From: Okapia johnstoni
Lineage: Eukaryota > Chordata > Mammalia > Artiodactyla > Giraffidae
Reading direction: 5' to 3'
Length of the DNA: 64,000 nt
NCBI GenBank assembly: GCA_024291935.2
Contig: CM044306.1
Coordinates: 2,242,501-2,306,500 of the forward strand
Shown in pieces: positions 21,935 to 33,339 of this stretch. The position numbers were made by a program, and so were the translations under genes. The stretch's first letter is position 1, and the number at the start of each line of letters is the position of its first letter. Below the pieces are notes generated by a model. It searched no databases and was not told the DNA's origin. It saw nothing but the letters and a program-made list of their open reading frames with translations.

Positions 21935-22311
21935 GCAATTATGCCTGAAAAGATATTTATTAGTCCTTGAGCGTTTACTGTTAATTATTTTAATTGGAAC
22001 ACTGAATCACTTTTCTCTTTACAAATAGTAAGGAGCAGAACACACATCAATCCTTAATTCAACGTAGGTCATGTGGGACTGTTTGCCTGAGGTTTTCACC
22101 AGGGTTTAGATATTTGTGTGTGAGAGGAGGCACATGGATAAGGGAGGGGAAGTCTGGGAGAATGGAGTCCGTTGAGTGAGTTCTGTGGAGCTGCACGGCA
22201 GCAGAAAGTGTTAAAGAGCACACTGGAGCTGTGTGACGTGACTGAGCACGTACATGTGCGCGTGTGTGGCGTGTACGTTCATGCACACATGTGGAGCGCA
22301 CACAGTACTTC
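21935..22311. other. unique sequence with a GT/CA-rich end
   Basis: Alternating purine-pyrimidine runs occur at 22244-22302 (ACATGTGCGCGTGTGTGGCG and CATGCACACATGTGG). No gene seen. Confidence 0.4.
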
Positions 22312-22770
22312 ATTTATTTTAATTAATTTTTATTCGAGTATCATTGCTTTACAATATTGTGTTAGTTCCTGCTGAACAACAAAATGAAGCAGCCATGTAA
22401 GGCTTCCCCTGCGGCTCAGTGGTAAAGAATCTGCCTGCAGTGCAGGCGACATGAGAGACATGGGTTCAATCCCTGGGTCGGGAAGATCCCCTGGAGGAGG
22501 GCATGGCCACCCACTCCAGCATTCTTGCCTGAAGAATCCCAAGGACAGAGGAGCCTGGCGGGCCACAGTCCATAGGGGTCGCAAAGATTCAGACATGACT
22601 AAAGAGACTTAGCATGCGTACATGTATATACACATATCCCCTCTTATTTGGACTTCCTTCCCATTAAGGTCATCACAGAGCCCTGGGCAGAGTTGCGGTG
22701 TTGTGGGCTGTCGTTCGTCACCTCTTTTATACGCAGTATCGGTGTATATATGTCAGCCCCAGTCGGGAGG
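22312..22770 (-). mobile_element. L1 3' end, antisense, split by a SINE
   Basis: Left half (22312-22399) has CATTGCTTTACAATATTGTG. The right half (22621-22770) has ATGTATATACACATATCCCC and CGCAGTATCGGTGTATATAT, both from the ruminant L1 3' UTR in reverse. The halves continue one another across the SINE. Confidence 0.82.
22400..22620 (+). mobile_element. Bov-tA SINE inside L1
   Basis: Head AGGCTTCCCCTGCGGCTCAG, B-box-like GGTTCAATCCC, end AGACATGACTAAAGAGACTT. CATGTA at 22394-22399 and 22621-22626 may be the target duplication. Confidence 0.94.
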
Positions 22771-23311
22771 GGCACACTTCTTTTGTTTGTTGCCTTGAGC
22801 TGTGGATGCTACGCGTCCTACAAGTGCAGGGGACAGGAACGTAAAAGAATGGTCCTGCCTCAAGTACGGGCTTCCTTCTGCTGAGAACTAGGTGAAGAAA
22901 CAGACTGAATTGAAACATTCAAACCTCCTGTACTTTGCAGTTTTGCTCAGAGTCCTGATGGCAGCGATAGTCAGCCACTAATTTATCTGGTGCTACCAGC
23001 CTTGGTATTTTCTTGGCTTGTTGTTGCCTGCACTGGAGCCCAGAAATCGATGAGTCAATTGAGAGGTGAGTCAAAGCAAAGCCGCCAGCAAAAGCAGGCT
23101 ATTAACTTGTCTAAAGTATCGTAAATTATGCCCAGAGCAGCAGATCTGTGTATTGTAAAACCGAAAAAAAAAAAAAGTTCTTGTTTGTAAGCAAGACATC
23201 AATACCTAGTAATCTTCTATCCCAGTTTCTTTTCTTCCCCGCTAAGCAGTTACATACTGTCTCCTTTTAAGCATCTTTGAAAAAACATGCTTTAACTTTT
23301 TTTGAATGATT
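22771..23311. other. unique sequence, no gene seen
   Basis: No repeat or exon recognised. A short poly-A run is at 23164-23176. Confidence 0.4.
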
Positions 23312-23323
23312 GCAGTGCTATAA

Positions 23324-23541
23324 ATGGGCTTCCCAGGTGGCGCTAGTGGTGAAGAATCCGCCTGCCAATTCAAGAGAGGCGGTTTCGATCCCTGGGTGGG
23401 GAAGATCCCCTGGAGGAGGGCATGGCAAGCCACTCCAGTATTCTTGCCTGGAGAATTCCATGGACAGAGGAGCCTGGCAGGCTACAGTCCACGGGGTGGC
23501 AAAGAGTCGGACACGACTGAAGCGACTTAGCGTGCCTGTGC
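23324..23541 (+). mobile_element. Bov-tA SINE with perfect target duplication
   Basis: Complete and little diverged. Head GGGCTTCCCAGGTGGCGCTA, B-box-like GGTTTCGATCCC, tail CACGACTGAAGCGACTTAGC. A perfect 12-bp duplication, GCAGTGCTATAA, flanks it (23312-23323 and 23542-23553), pointing to a comparatively young insertion. Confidence 0.97.
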
Positions 23542-23553
23542 GCAGTGCTATAA

Positions 23554-24802
23554 CTGTCTCAAGATCATGGTAAATCATTGGTGCTCTATGTATTAGGCAC
23601 TTTACCAGGGGAATCAAGACATTCAATCGTACCTAAGTGATAATTATCTAAAAATAGCCTCTCCAGTCCCTGTAGGTGATGAAGTCTTTGGAATCATCCA
23701 TTTTAAACTATGAACAGCGGCAGATGTTTCCATTCTGGGTCCTTTGTTTGCCATGGCAGGCACAGATGCACCTTTGCTGAGTCTGGCCGTGGAAAGGATG
23801 GCCTTTCCTGAGCATGTTAGCCTTAACGCTGCTTAGTGATTTGTGTTGAGCTTTTAAGCTTGAAAGGAAAGCAGTGTGATCTTTCTTCAGAGAAAGAACA
23901 GATAAAATGTCCCTGAGTCAATACTAGAAGGGCGTTATGACTTTTAAAAGTTGGCTCAGGCAAGCTTCACTTAACAATGCCTGGGGGGGGGGGGTCCCTT
24001 TGAGTGGAATAAATCATGGGTAATGATATAATAATTTCTTTAAAATATAGTGTGGAAAACCAACGTCTGTTTGCAGATGTTAGATCTGGTATCCAGGAAG
24101 CCAGCATCGCTTCTTTTTGAGAAGGGTCTGTGTTTGAAGACTGAAAAATATTCCTGATAGCCTTTGATATGAACAAATGGATGATTTGACAGAGTGGAAA
24201 ACAAGGAAGAGAGGGAATAAGACAGTTTGAAGGCTCAGTCGTGATCCCGGGAGCTGATGCCCCAAATATTCCATGCAGTTTCCTAACATTTGGTTCAAAT
24301 TGTTTGAAAAAGAAATATAGTGTGACTGGTACAATAGCTACAAGGGATAAAAAAACGTGACTTCTTTCGGTGCCACCCAGATAATCACATAAAACCACAC
24401 TTTGAAACAAGAGGGACGTTTCTAATTGCTTGAGTCGTGTGGAGACTGTTTGGTGAAAATCTGGAAAGTGGTCGTTCTCGTCCTTCACGCGCTAGGAAGG
24501 TTGAAAGCAAACGGGAGCGGTTGCAACGTGTCCAAACCATCCAGGGCTGACACAGGAGTCTTGGTTTGCAAGTGACCTTGGGGAAACGGCTGAAGGGGGC
24601 CGTCGAGGACATCCAGGCATGACGCCAAAATGCAGTATGTGTCCTGGTCTTGGGCCCGCAGCTTCTACTCCTCTTTCTGACAGTAGAGTGCTCGATAGGC
24701 AGGTATTACCTTTTACTACCGTATGGATGATTCTCTGTGACTTTAGTAAGACACACAAGAAGAACCATGTCTTTATACCAACACCTACTTTTTCTCAACA
24801 TG
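23554..24802. other. unique sequence with a poly-G run
   Basis: A run of 12 G lies at about 23982-23993. The 173-codon minus-strand frame that ends beside it (23967-24488) has no recognisable domain. No exon assigned. Confidence 0.45.
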
Positions 24803-24805
24803 TGG

Positions 24806-25032
24806 GTATGTGTGTGCTTGCTAAGTCGCTTTAGTTGTGTCCAGCTCTGCGACCCCATGGACTGTAGCCCACTAGGCTCTTCTGTCTGTGGGATTCTCCA
24901 GGCAAGAATACTTGAGTGAGTTGCCATGACCTCCTCCAGGGGATCTTCCCCACCCAGGGATCAAACCTATGTCTCTTATGTCTCTTGAACTGGCAGGCAG
25001 ATTCTTTATCCATAGCATCACCTGAGAAGCCT
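24806..25032 (-). mobile_element. Bov-tA SINE
   Basis: Reverse full-length copy from GTGTGCTTGCTAAGTCGCTT to CATCACCTGAGAAGCC. Imperfect flanking repeat: TTTCTCAACATG on the left, TTTCACAACACG on the right. Confidence 0.93.
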
Positions 25033-25947
25033 TCTTTCACAACACGGGTGCCACCAAAGAAGGGGGTGTTGTTGAAGGGAAAGCTTGAGGTCTCCTGAAA
25101 CGGAGTAAAGGTAGAGATTTCATGATTCAGTCTGTGGTTCATAAGTCAATGGAAGACACTACCAAGGTGTGAAAAGAGTTTCCCATGAGCCAGCAGGGTT
25201 CAGGAGAATCTGGAAAGTGTGGCAGCAATTCAGGCTTTGTTGACTCAGCAGGGGGACAGAATTAGCCAATCAGTAATTAGCAAAGCAGTAAATTATAATG
25301 ATCTCTCAAGAGAATTGCAATACAAACCCCTTTGATAGACATCCAATTACTTTGGATTACATGACATTTATGAGCTCCTCAGGAAATTTGGTGCGATCCT
25401 TATTTTTGCCAAAGTTAATTCCCCTTGCAATCTTGATATTGCAAAGCCTACATTCCATAGGAATTGGATTGAAATTTCTAGACCCGGAGCTGTTGTGCCA
25501 ACTGTGATTTTCAGGTTAAGGGATTAGAGTGGCAGAAAGGTTAGGGAGAGAAATAATTAGAAATGTGATAGGTGGCTTTACAGATACAAGTTTAGATTCA
25601 GGTACAGAGATACCAGCCACAGGCTGTGGCTCATTCTCAGTCTAAAGGGGATTTAGAATGATCTCAGCCTCCTTCCCACTCTAAGGGTTAACCCCTTACG
25701 ATAATAGCCATAGGATGAAAGTAAGGGCGGAGACAGAAGGAAGGTCACGCTGATGAGGCTGGCCTGCCTTGGTGAGTGAAGTAGCCAGCGTGGGTTTGGA
25801 CAGACCAAGTTTTGCCTTCGAAATACCTCTTGCAGTTTGTCCATCTAGCAGTTTGCTCAGGCGTGTCACTGTGCCTCAGAGCATCCTAGTTACATCGTCC
25901 AATTGGATTCACTCTAGTTGGGACTGTCTTGAGGTGACAAAATCAAA
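25033..25947. other. unique sequence, no gene seen
   Basis: No repeat or exon recognised. Confidence 0.4.
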
Positions 25948-26125
25948 AGAGGCATCATAGTATAATGGTGAGGGTTTGGGCTCTAGAAAAAGAATACCTA
26001 CATTTGAGGTTCAGCTTTATCACTTGCCAGAATATTAAGGAAATGATTCACCTTTCTCTGCCTCAGTTTCCTTTTCTGCAGATGGGAATCATCATGTACC
26101 CGTGTCATAGGGTTCTTTTGACAGA
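25948..26125 (+). mobile_element. MIR SINE
   Basis: Matches the order of the mammal-wide MIR: ATAGTATAATGGTGAGGG, GGGCTCTAGAA, TTATCACTTGCCAG, CTGCCTCAGTTTCCTTTTCT, then CCCGTGTCATAGGGTTCTTTTG. Old and diverged. Confidence 0.8.
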
Positions 26126-26129
26126 TGCT

Positions 26130-26690
26130 TTCATTTTCTTCTCCTTACCATCTTCTCCATCAGGGCAAGGATTTGCACACACTTTATTGACTGTGGAATC
26201 CCCAGTGCCAATTGAAGATCTTATTGTTGTTCAGTTGCTCAGTCATGTCCAACCATCTCATCCTCTGTCCTTCTCCTCCTGCCCTCAATCTTTCCCAGCA
26301 TCAGGGTCTTTTCCAGTGCGTCTGCTCTTCACACCAGGTGACCAAAGTATTGAAGCTTCAGCTTTAGCATCAGTCCTTCCAGTGAATATTCAGGGTTGAT
26401 TTCCTTTAGGATTGATTGCTTTGATCTCCTTGTAGTCCAAGGGACTCTCAAAAGTCTTCTCCAACACCACAGTTCGAAACCATCAATTCTTCAGCGCTCA
26501 GCTTTCTTTGTGGTCCAACTCTCACATCCATACATGACTACTGGAAAAACCATAGCTTTGACTAGATGGACCTTTGTCAGCAAATGGATGTCCATGCTTG
26601 ATGTTTCTTGAATGAATGCATACATATGGTGCTTGGAACAATACCCAGAACACAGGAAACCCTTTATAAATGTTGGTTGATGATGTAATT
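26130..26690 (+). mobile_element. L2-like LINE 3' end, split by BovB
   Basis: The left piece (26130-26220) has GGCAAGGATTTGCACACACT and GAATCCCCAGTGCCAATTGA. The right piece (26615-26690) has the typical ending GTGCTTGGAACAATACCCAG and ATAAATGTTGGTTGATG. BovB occupies the gap. The family is assigned from the shared 3' end pattern. Confidence 0.55.
26221..26600 (-). mobile_element. BovB LINE 3' fragment
   Basis: Reverse BovB 3' end with TTGTTGTTCAGTTGCTCAGT at its tip, the ATCTTTCCCAGCATCAGGGT block and GACTACTGGAAAAACCATAG. A deletion near the tip removes the usual GACTCTTTGCGACCCCATGG region. Confidence 0.93.
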
Positions 26691-26769
26691 TTTCTTGAAA
26701 GTGCCTGTTCTGTTAGTTCCTTCATGATTTCCATGCCCAGTACAAGCTAGCACACGGAGAGAAGATACT

Positions 26770-27110
26770 TGTGGTGGGCGGAATAAGGTTGCCGTCCTGC
26801 AAAGATGTCTCCTTCCCCATCCCTGAGCTGTGACTAGGTTAAGTCACATGACAAAGGGGAGTTAAGATTGCAGATTGAGTCAAGATTGCTAATCAGTTGA
26901 TCTTAAAATAGGAAGGCCATCTTAGTTTATCTGGTTGGGTCCGAGGCAATCATAAGAATCCTTCAGAGTAGGAGAGAGGCAGAAGAGACTCAGAGAAAGT
27001 GACGCGACATTCAGTGGGTCTGAGAAGACACTGCATCACTGGCTTTGAACGTGGAGGAAGGGACCTCAGCGCGAGCAACGTGGACAGCAACAGAAAATGA
27101 TTAAAAGGCT
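26770..27110 (+). mobile_element. ancient LTR-like mammalian repeat
   Basis: The order CAAAGATGTCTCCTTCCCC, AATCATAAGAATCCTTCAGA, GAGAGGCAGAAGAGACTCAG and TGGCTTTGAACGTGGAGGAAG matches a common old mammal-wide repeat. It may be a solo LTR, but the family is not named because the match is from memory. No coding sequence is present. Confidence 0.45.
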
Positions 27111-27133
27111 CAATAAACATCTGTTGAACTGAG

Positions 27134-27561
27134 CCTGCATGGAAAGCTTTTGTGTTTCAATGGTCAGTTCGAGTTTATCTTCCCTTCATTACGTCAACGC
27201 TCTGTGATATGCTTCATGTGAAGAAATCTAACAATACACAAAAACTTAATAAGAAAAGTCAGTCCTGTGGGACCTGCTACCTACAACAAGCACAGTGAAC
27301 CTGTAGGTGTTATTGTTTCATGAATCTCTTCATGCATGCTCTTGTGTGTGTAAACATGAAGACACACATAGACACATACATGCACACACAGTATTCCTTA
27401 TGTGAGATTACAGCCCACACGGCAGCTTGTGTTTTTATCATGGACACATCCCCACCCCTCCTAACCCTGGTGCCTCTCATTCCCACTCTGTCTACACATC
27501 CAACCATGAAGGTGTGATAACTCCCTAGTGTGTGCTGTTCAATATACTTTTTGCACTTTGG
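27134..27561. other. unique sequence with a short CA-rich run
   Basis: ACACACATAGACACATACAT and CATGCACACACAG lie at 27361-27390. Otherwise nothing recognised up to the BovB target site. Confidence 0.4.
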
Positions 27562-27570
27562 TGATCTCAG
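27562..27570. repeat. left target-site duplication of the twin-primed BovB
   Basis: TGATCTCAG here pairs with TGATTTCAG at 31871-31879 (8 of 9 bases). The inverted BovB segment begins at the next base. Confidence 0.7.
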
Positions 27571-29631
27571 AGTCTTCTCTTGTGTTGTTGGAAGAGAGTG
27601 TTTGCTGTGACAAGTGCATGCTCTTTGCAAAACTCTGCTAGCCTTTGCCCTGATTCATTCTGTACTCCAAGGCCAAATTTGCCTGTTACTTCAGGTGTCT
27701 CTTTTGCATTCCAGTCCCCTGTAATGAAAAGGACATCTTTTTGGGTGTTAGTTCTCTAAGGTCTTGTTGGTCTTCATAGAACTGTTCAGCTTCAGCTTCC
27801 TCAGCATTACTGGTCGGGGCATAGACTTGGATTACTGTGATATTAAACGGGTTTTCCTTGGAAACAAACAGAGATCATTCTGTCATTTTTGAGACTGCAT
27901 CCAAGAACTGCATTTTGGACTCTTTTGTTGACTATGATGGCTACTCCATTTCTTCTGAGGGATTCTTGCCCACAGTAGTAGATATAATGGTCATGTGAGT
28001 TAAATTCACCCATTCCAGTCCATTTTAGTTCACTGATTCCTAAAATGTCAGTGTTCACCCTTGCCATCTCCTGCTTGACCACTTCCAATTTACCTTGATT
28101 TATGGACCTAACATTCCAGGTTCCTATGCATATTGCTCTTTACATCCATCACCAGTCACATCCACAAATGGATGTTATTTTTGCTTTGGCTCCGTCTCTT
28201 CATTCTTTCAGGAGAAGGCAATGGCACTCCACTCCAGTCCTCTTGCCTGGAAAATCCCATGGATGGAGGAGCCTGGTAGGCTACAGTCCATGGGGTCGCT
28301 ACGAATCGGACATGACTGACCGACTTCACTTTCACTTTTCCCTTTCATGCATTGGAAAAGGAAACGGCAACCCACTCCAGTATTCTTGCCTGGAGAATCC
28401 CAGGGACAGGAGAGCCTGGTGGACTGCTGTCTATGGGGTTGCACAGAGTCGGACACGACTGAAATGACTTAGCAGCAGTAGCTTCATTCTTTCTGGAATT
28501 ATTTCTCCACTGATCTTCAGTAGCATATTGGGCACCTTCTGGCATGGGGAGTTCATCTTTCAATGTCCTATCTTTTTGCCTTTTGATACTGTTCATGGGG
28601 TTCTCAAGGCAAGAATACTGAAGTGGTTTGCCATTCCCTTCTCCAGTGGACCACGTTTTGTCAGAACTCTCCAGCATGACCCGTCCATCTTGGGTGGCCC
28701 TACATGGCATGGCTCATAGTTTCATTGAGTTAGACAAGGCTGTGGTCCATGTGATTTGTTTGGTTAGTTTTCTGTGATTGTGGTTTTCAGTGTCTGCCCT
28801 CTGACTGATAAGGCTAAGAGGCTTATCAAAGTTTCCTGATGGGAGAGACTGATTGAGGGGGAAACTGGGTCTTGTTCTGATGGGCAGGGCCATGCTCAGT
28901 AAATCTTTAATCCAGTTTTCTGTTGATGGGTGGGGCTATGGTCCCTCTGTTGTTTGACCTGAGACCAAACTATGGTGGAGGTAATGAAGATAACGACGAC
29001 CTCCTTCAAAAGGTCCCCTGTATGCACTGCTACACTCAGTGCCCCTGACCCTGCAGCAGGCCTCCACCGACCCACGCCTCTGCCAGAGACTCCTAGACAC
29101 TCACAGGCAAGTGTGGGTCAGTGTCTTGTGGGGTCATCGCTACTTTCTCCTGAGTCCTGGTGCACACAAGGTCTTGTTTGTGCCCTCCAAGAGTCTGTTA
29201 CCCAGTCCTGTGTAAGTCTGGTGGCTCTATGTGGGGTTAATGGTGACCTCCTCCAAGAGGGCTGCTGCAGCATACCCAGGTCTGCTGCAGCCAGAGCCCC
29301 TGCCCTTGCAACAGGCCACTGCTGACCCATACCTGTGCAGGAGACACTCAAACACTCAAAGGCACGTCTGGCTCAGTCTCTGTGGGGTCTCTGGGTCCTG
29401 GTGCACACAAGTTTTTGTTTCAGCCCTCTGAGCATCTCTGGTGGGTATGGGGTTTGATTCTAAATGCGATTTTGACCCTCCTACTGTCTTGTTGAAGATT
29501 CTCCTTTGCCCTTGGACACAGGGTATCTTTATGCAACATTTTGCTGTCAATGGTTGTTCAGCACTGAATTGTAATTTTGGAGTTCTCTTAGGAGAAGATG
29601 AGTGCACGTCCTTCTACTCCGCCATCTCCAT
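27571..29631 (-). mobile_element. BovB LINE, inverted 5' segment of a twin-primed copy
   Basis: Read on the minus strand from 29631 down, this is the BovB 5' UTR (starting near GAGATGGCGGAGTAGAAGGA), then the start of the apurinic-type endonuclease domain (MARVNTDILGISELKWTGMG, the ESLRRNG block, the PTSNAEEAE block), ending at about 27571 in the region before the endonuclease C-terminal SPDGQ motif. Its internal break and the start of the forward segment at 29634 are about 13 bases apart in the element (compare 48558-48571 in the uninverted copy). The 5' end looks complete or nearly so. A Bov-A2 SINE (28210-28481) interrupts it. Confidence 0.92.
28210..28481 (+). mobile_element. Bov-A2 SINE (dimer of Bov-A) in BovB
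   Basis: Two Bov-A units in tandem: the first from GGAGAAGGCAATGGCACTCC to CATGACTGACCGACTTCACT, the second from GAAAAGGAAACGGCAACCCA to ACACGACTGAAATGACTTAG. A TTTCACTTTTCCCTTTC linker joins them. A perfect 12-bp target duplication, CTTCATTCTTTC, flanks it (28198-28209 and 28482-28493). It has no tRNA-like head. Confidence 0.97.
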
Positions 29632-29633
29632 AT

Positions 29634-31870
29634 CACCAGATGGTCGACACTGAAATCAGATTGATTATATTCTTTGCAGCCAAAGATGGAGAAGCTCTAT
29701 ACAGTCAGCAAAAACAAGACTGGGAGCTGACTGTGGCTCAGATCATGAACTCCTTATTTGCAAAACTCAGACTTAAATGAAAAAAGTAGGGAAAACCACT
29801 AGACCATTCAGGTATGATCAAAATCAAATCCCTTACAATAATACAGTGGAAGTGACAAATATATTCAAGGGATTAGATCTGATAGACAGAAAGCCTGAAG
29901 AACTATGGACAGAGGTTCATAACGTACAGGAGGCAGTGATCAAGACCATCCCCAAGAAAAAGAAATGCAAAAAGGCAAAATGGCTGTCTGAGGAGGCCTT
30001 ACAGATAGCTGAGAAAAGAAAAGAAGCTAAAGGCAAAGGAGAAAAGGAAAGATATAGGCATCTGAATGCAGAGTTCCAAAGAATAGCAAGGAGAGATAAG
30101 AAAGCCTTCCTCAGCGATCAGTGCAAAGAAATAGAGGAAACAATAGAATGGGAAAGACTAGAGATCTCTTCAAGAAAATTAGAGATACCAAGGGAACATT
30201 TCATGCAAAGATGGACTCGATAAAGGACAGAAATGGTATGGACCTAACAGAAGCAGAAGATATTAAGAAGAGGTGGCAAGAATACACAGAACTGTACAAA
30301 AAAGATCTTCACGACCCAGATAATCACGATGGTGTGATCACTCACCTAGAGCCAGACATCCTGGAATGTGAAGTCAAGTGGGCCTTAGGAAGCATCACTA
30401 CGAACAAAGCTAGCAGAGGTGATGGAATTTCAGTTGAACTATTTCAGGTCCTAAAAGATGATGCTGTTAAAGCTGTGCACTCAATATGCCAGCAAATTTG
30501 GAAAACTCAGCAGTGCCCACAGGACTGGAAAAGGTCAGTTTTCATTCCAATCCCAAAGAAAGGCAATGCCAAAGAATGCTCAAACTACCGCACAATTGCA
30601 CTCATCTCACACGCTAGTAAAGTAATGCTTAAAATTCTCCAAGCCAGGCTTCAGCAATACGTGAACCGTGAACTTCCAGATGTACATGCTGGATTTAGAA
30701 AAGGCAGAGGAGCCAGAGATCAAATTCCCAACATCCATTGGATCATCAGAAAAGCAAGAGGGTTCCAGAGAAACATCTACTTTTGTTTTATTGATTACAC
30801 CAAAGTGTTTGACTGTGTGGATCACCACAACCTGTGAAAAATTCTCCAAGAGATGGGAATACCAGACCACCTGTTCTGCCTCCTGGGAAATCTGTATGCA
30901 GGTCAAGAAGCAACAGTTAGAACTGGTCATGGAACAACAGACTGGTTTCAAATAGGAAAAGGAGTACCTCAAGGCTGTATATTGTCACCCTGCTTATTTA
31001 GCTTATATGCAGAGTACATCATGTGAAATGCTGGGCTGGAGGAAGCACAAGCTGGAATCAAGATTGCCGGGAGAAATATCAGTAACCTCAGATATGCAGA
31101 TGGAACCACCCTTATGGCAGAAAGTGAAGAAGAACTAAAGAGCCTCTTGATGAAAGTGAAAGAGGAGAGTAAAAATATGGCTTAAAACTCAGCATTCAGA
31201 AAACAAAGATCATGGCATCCAGTCCCATCACTTCATGGCTAATAGATGGAAACAGTGTCAGACTTTTATTTTTGGGGGCTCCAAAATCACTACAGATGGT
31301 GACTGCAGCCATGAAATTAAAAGATGCTTGCTCCTTGGAATCAAAGCTATGACAAACCTAGACAGCATATTAAAAAACAGAGACATTACTTTGCCAACAA
31401 AGGTCCATCTTGTCAAAGCTATGGTTTTTCCAGTAGTCATGTATGGATGTGACAGTTGGACTCTAAAGAAAGCTGAGTGCCAAAGAATTAATGCTTTTGA
31501 ACTGTGGTGTTGGAGAAGACTCTTGAGAGTCCCTTGGGCTACAAGGAGATCAATCCAGTCAATCCTAAAGGAAATCAGTCCTGAACAATTATTGGAAGGA
31601 CTAATGCTGAAGCTGAAACTCCAGTACTTTTGGCCACCTGATGCAAAGAACTGACTCATTGGAAAAGACGCTGATGCTGGGAAAGATTGAATGCGGGAGG
31701 AGAAGGGGACAACAGAGAATGAGATGGTTGGATGGCATCACTGACTTGATGGACATGAGTTTGAGCAAGCTCTGGGAATTGGTGATGGACATTGAGGTCT
31801 GGCGTGCTGCAGTCCGTGGGGTTGCAGAGAGTCGGACATGACTGAGTGACTGAACAGAACTGAACTGAAC
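29634..31870 (+). mobile_element. BovB LINE, forward 3' segment of the twin-primed copy
   Basis: Starts at the endonuclease C-terminus (TCACCAGATGGTCGACACTG), runs through the linker and the whole reverse transcriptase region, and ends in the (CTGAA/ACTGA)-type BovB tail just before TGATTTCAG. Together with the inverted part it covers nearly all of BovB, about 4.0 kb without the SINE. Confidence 0.96.
29640..31840 (+). pseudogene. BovB endonuclease C-terminus and reverse transcriptase, inactive
   Basis: The enzyme would nick DNA and prime reverse transcription of BovB (and in trans Bov-tA) at the nick. The frame is broken several times. The long pieces are 29777-30223 and 30121-30837, which hold the linker and RT fingers (PKKGNAKECSNYRTIAL, then motif A near FCFIDYTKVFDCVDH). 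A TGA at 30836 replaces the expected Trp after motif A. Motif B reads QGCILSPCLF near 30970. The YxDD motif reads YADG at 31093-31104, so the second catalytic Asp is lost. The C-terminal part is 31235-31654. It cannot encode an active protein. Confidence 0.93.
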
Positions 31871-31879
31871 TGATTTCAG
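31871..31879. repeat. right target-site duplication of the twin-primed BovB
   Basis: TGATTTCAG directly follows the BovB 3' tail and pairs with TGATCTCAG at 27562-27570. Confidence 0.7.
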
Positions 31880-32257
31880 GGTGGGGCTCAATGACACATT
31901 CTTTTGCGGTATTCCTCTTCTTAGTGATATCTCAAGAAAATCCTGCAGGTCATTTTTTGGAGGATTTGTGCTCTATGATGTGAGTATAACTCCATTTCTC
32001 TCTCCCTTGTTGATGGACATTTTCTGTGTTTTTAACTATTGATGCCTGCACTGCAATTCATGAATCTAATACTTCTTGCACAAAACAAAGCATTCCTAAT
32101 TTGTAAAAGACTATTTTAACAAAGATGCCTCTTTGTGATGCTAAGAATTCTTGAGAGACATGTGTTTTCTCCCCAGAAGTTATTATCTGGTGGCTGCAGT
32201 TAAGGTCCACAAGAATTGTATGAAGTGGTGGAGACAGTGATGTTTAAGGGTCTATAA
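31880..32257. other. unique sequence, no gene seen
   Basis: No feature recognised. Confidence 0.4.
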
Positions 32258-32560
32258 CCAACAAGTCCCAAAGAAAGTTTACCCTGAATATTCACTGGAA
32301 GGACTGATGCTGAAGCTGAAACTCCAATACTTTGGCCACCTGATGCGAAGAACTGACTCATTGGAAAAGACCCTGATGGTGGGAAAGATATAAGGCAGGA
32401 GGAGAAGGGATGACAGAGGACGAGATGGTTGGATGGCATCACCAACTCAATGGATATGAATTGTAGCAAACTCTGGGAGATAGTGAAGGACAGGAAAACC
32501 TGACATGCTGCAGTCCTTGGGGTTATACAGCATCAGATGCGATTTCGTGACTGAACAAAA
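32258..32560 (+). mobile_element. BovB LINE 3' fragment
   Basis: Forward, from CAACAAGTCCCAAAGAAAG through GGTGGGAAAGATATAAGGCA to GCGATTTCGTGACTGAACAA. More diverged than most copies here. Confidence 0.93.
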
Positions 32561-33339
32561 CAGCAAAGTCCGGAAAATACCTTTTCTCTCTAACTTAAGA
32601 AAGTCTTCCGGTTGCAATCAATTCTGTCTGTCAACTTGCTTGGAAGAACAGGGTATTTATTTACAGTACCTTACCTCTCCTTAGGAAATTCAGCACAGCA
32701 GAAGGCCCTCTAGGAGAATGCTGTTAGGTCATCGTTGTTTTTTGTTTATACCAGTGATATGCAGAGTGATTCAGCTCCCTGTTGGATAAAAAAAGTCATA
32801 GTAATTAAAACATGTTCATAGGGTCACTACTATTGAGACATTCACTGATTCCCTCCGTAACTGTGTTTCATTAGCTCTTTGTGGGCAGGCAGTAGCTGCA
32901 GGCTGGTTTGGTACAAGAGCTGTCACTGATGCTGTTTCTTAAGTACAGTCATTCAGTGATATATTTTCAGCATCTGAATCAAAGGAACATTGCTCTGGAA
33001 TCTGCACAAACCTGTTTGGCACGTGCTCTTGTTTATGGAAAATACAAATATATATTTGTGTCCTTTTGAAAGGGGTGGCAATTGGAAGAAGGTCACACAG
33101 GAGGTTAAGATTCCGGCGCTCCACAGCAGGCTGGATTCTTAAAGCCTGATCTAGTTTCATAAAGTAAGCAGAAGTCTGAGCTCAGTCTAGACTCTGGCTG
33201 ACATGTAGACAAAAGAAGGGAATCCGGTCAGCCGTGGGCTGGTAGCAGGTTCTGCTGAAGAATGCCCTGGGATGGACAGAGTCCTGAGGCCATTGTCAGG
33301 GAGCCCTCCTCATCCTATCTCTTGCGACTGGTCACTTTC
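32561..33339. other. unique sequence, no gene seen
   Basis: No repeat or exon recognised. Confidence 0.4.

Noticed and set aside
23360..23400. possible tRNA gene (A/B boxes)
   Set aside because: The promoter-like boxes belong to the tRNA-Glu-derived head of Bov-tA. The cloverleaf is degenerate and the body continues as SINE. The same holds for all other Bov-tA and CHR heads.
23967..24488. 173-codon open frame on the minus strand
   Set aside because: It ends in a poly-G run read as prolines, has no recognisable domain or start context, and lies in AT-rich unique DNA. Best treated as chance.
26770..27110. retroviral coding sequence near the LTR-like repeat
   Set aside because: No gag, pol or env-like frame lies beside it. 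If it is an LTR it is solitary.
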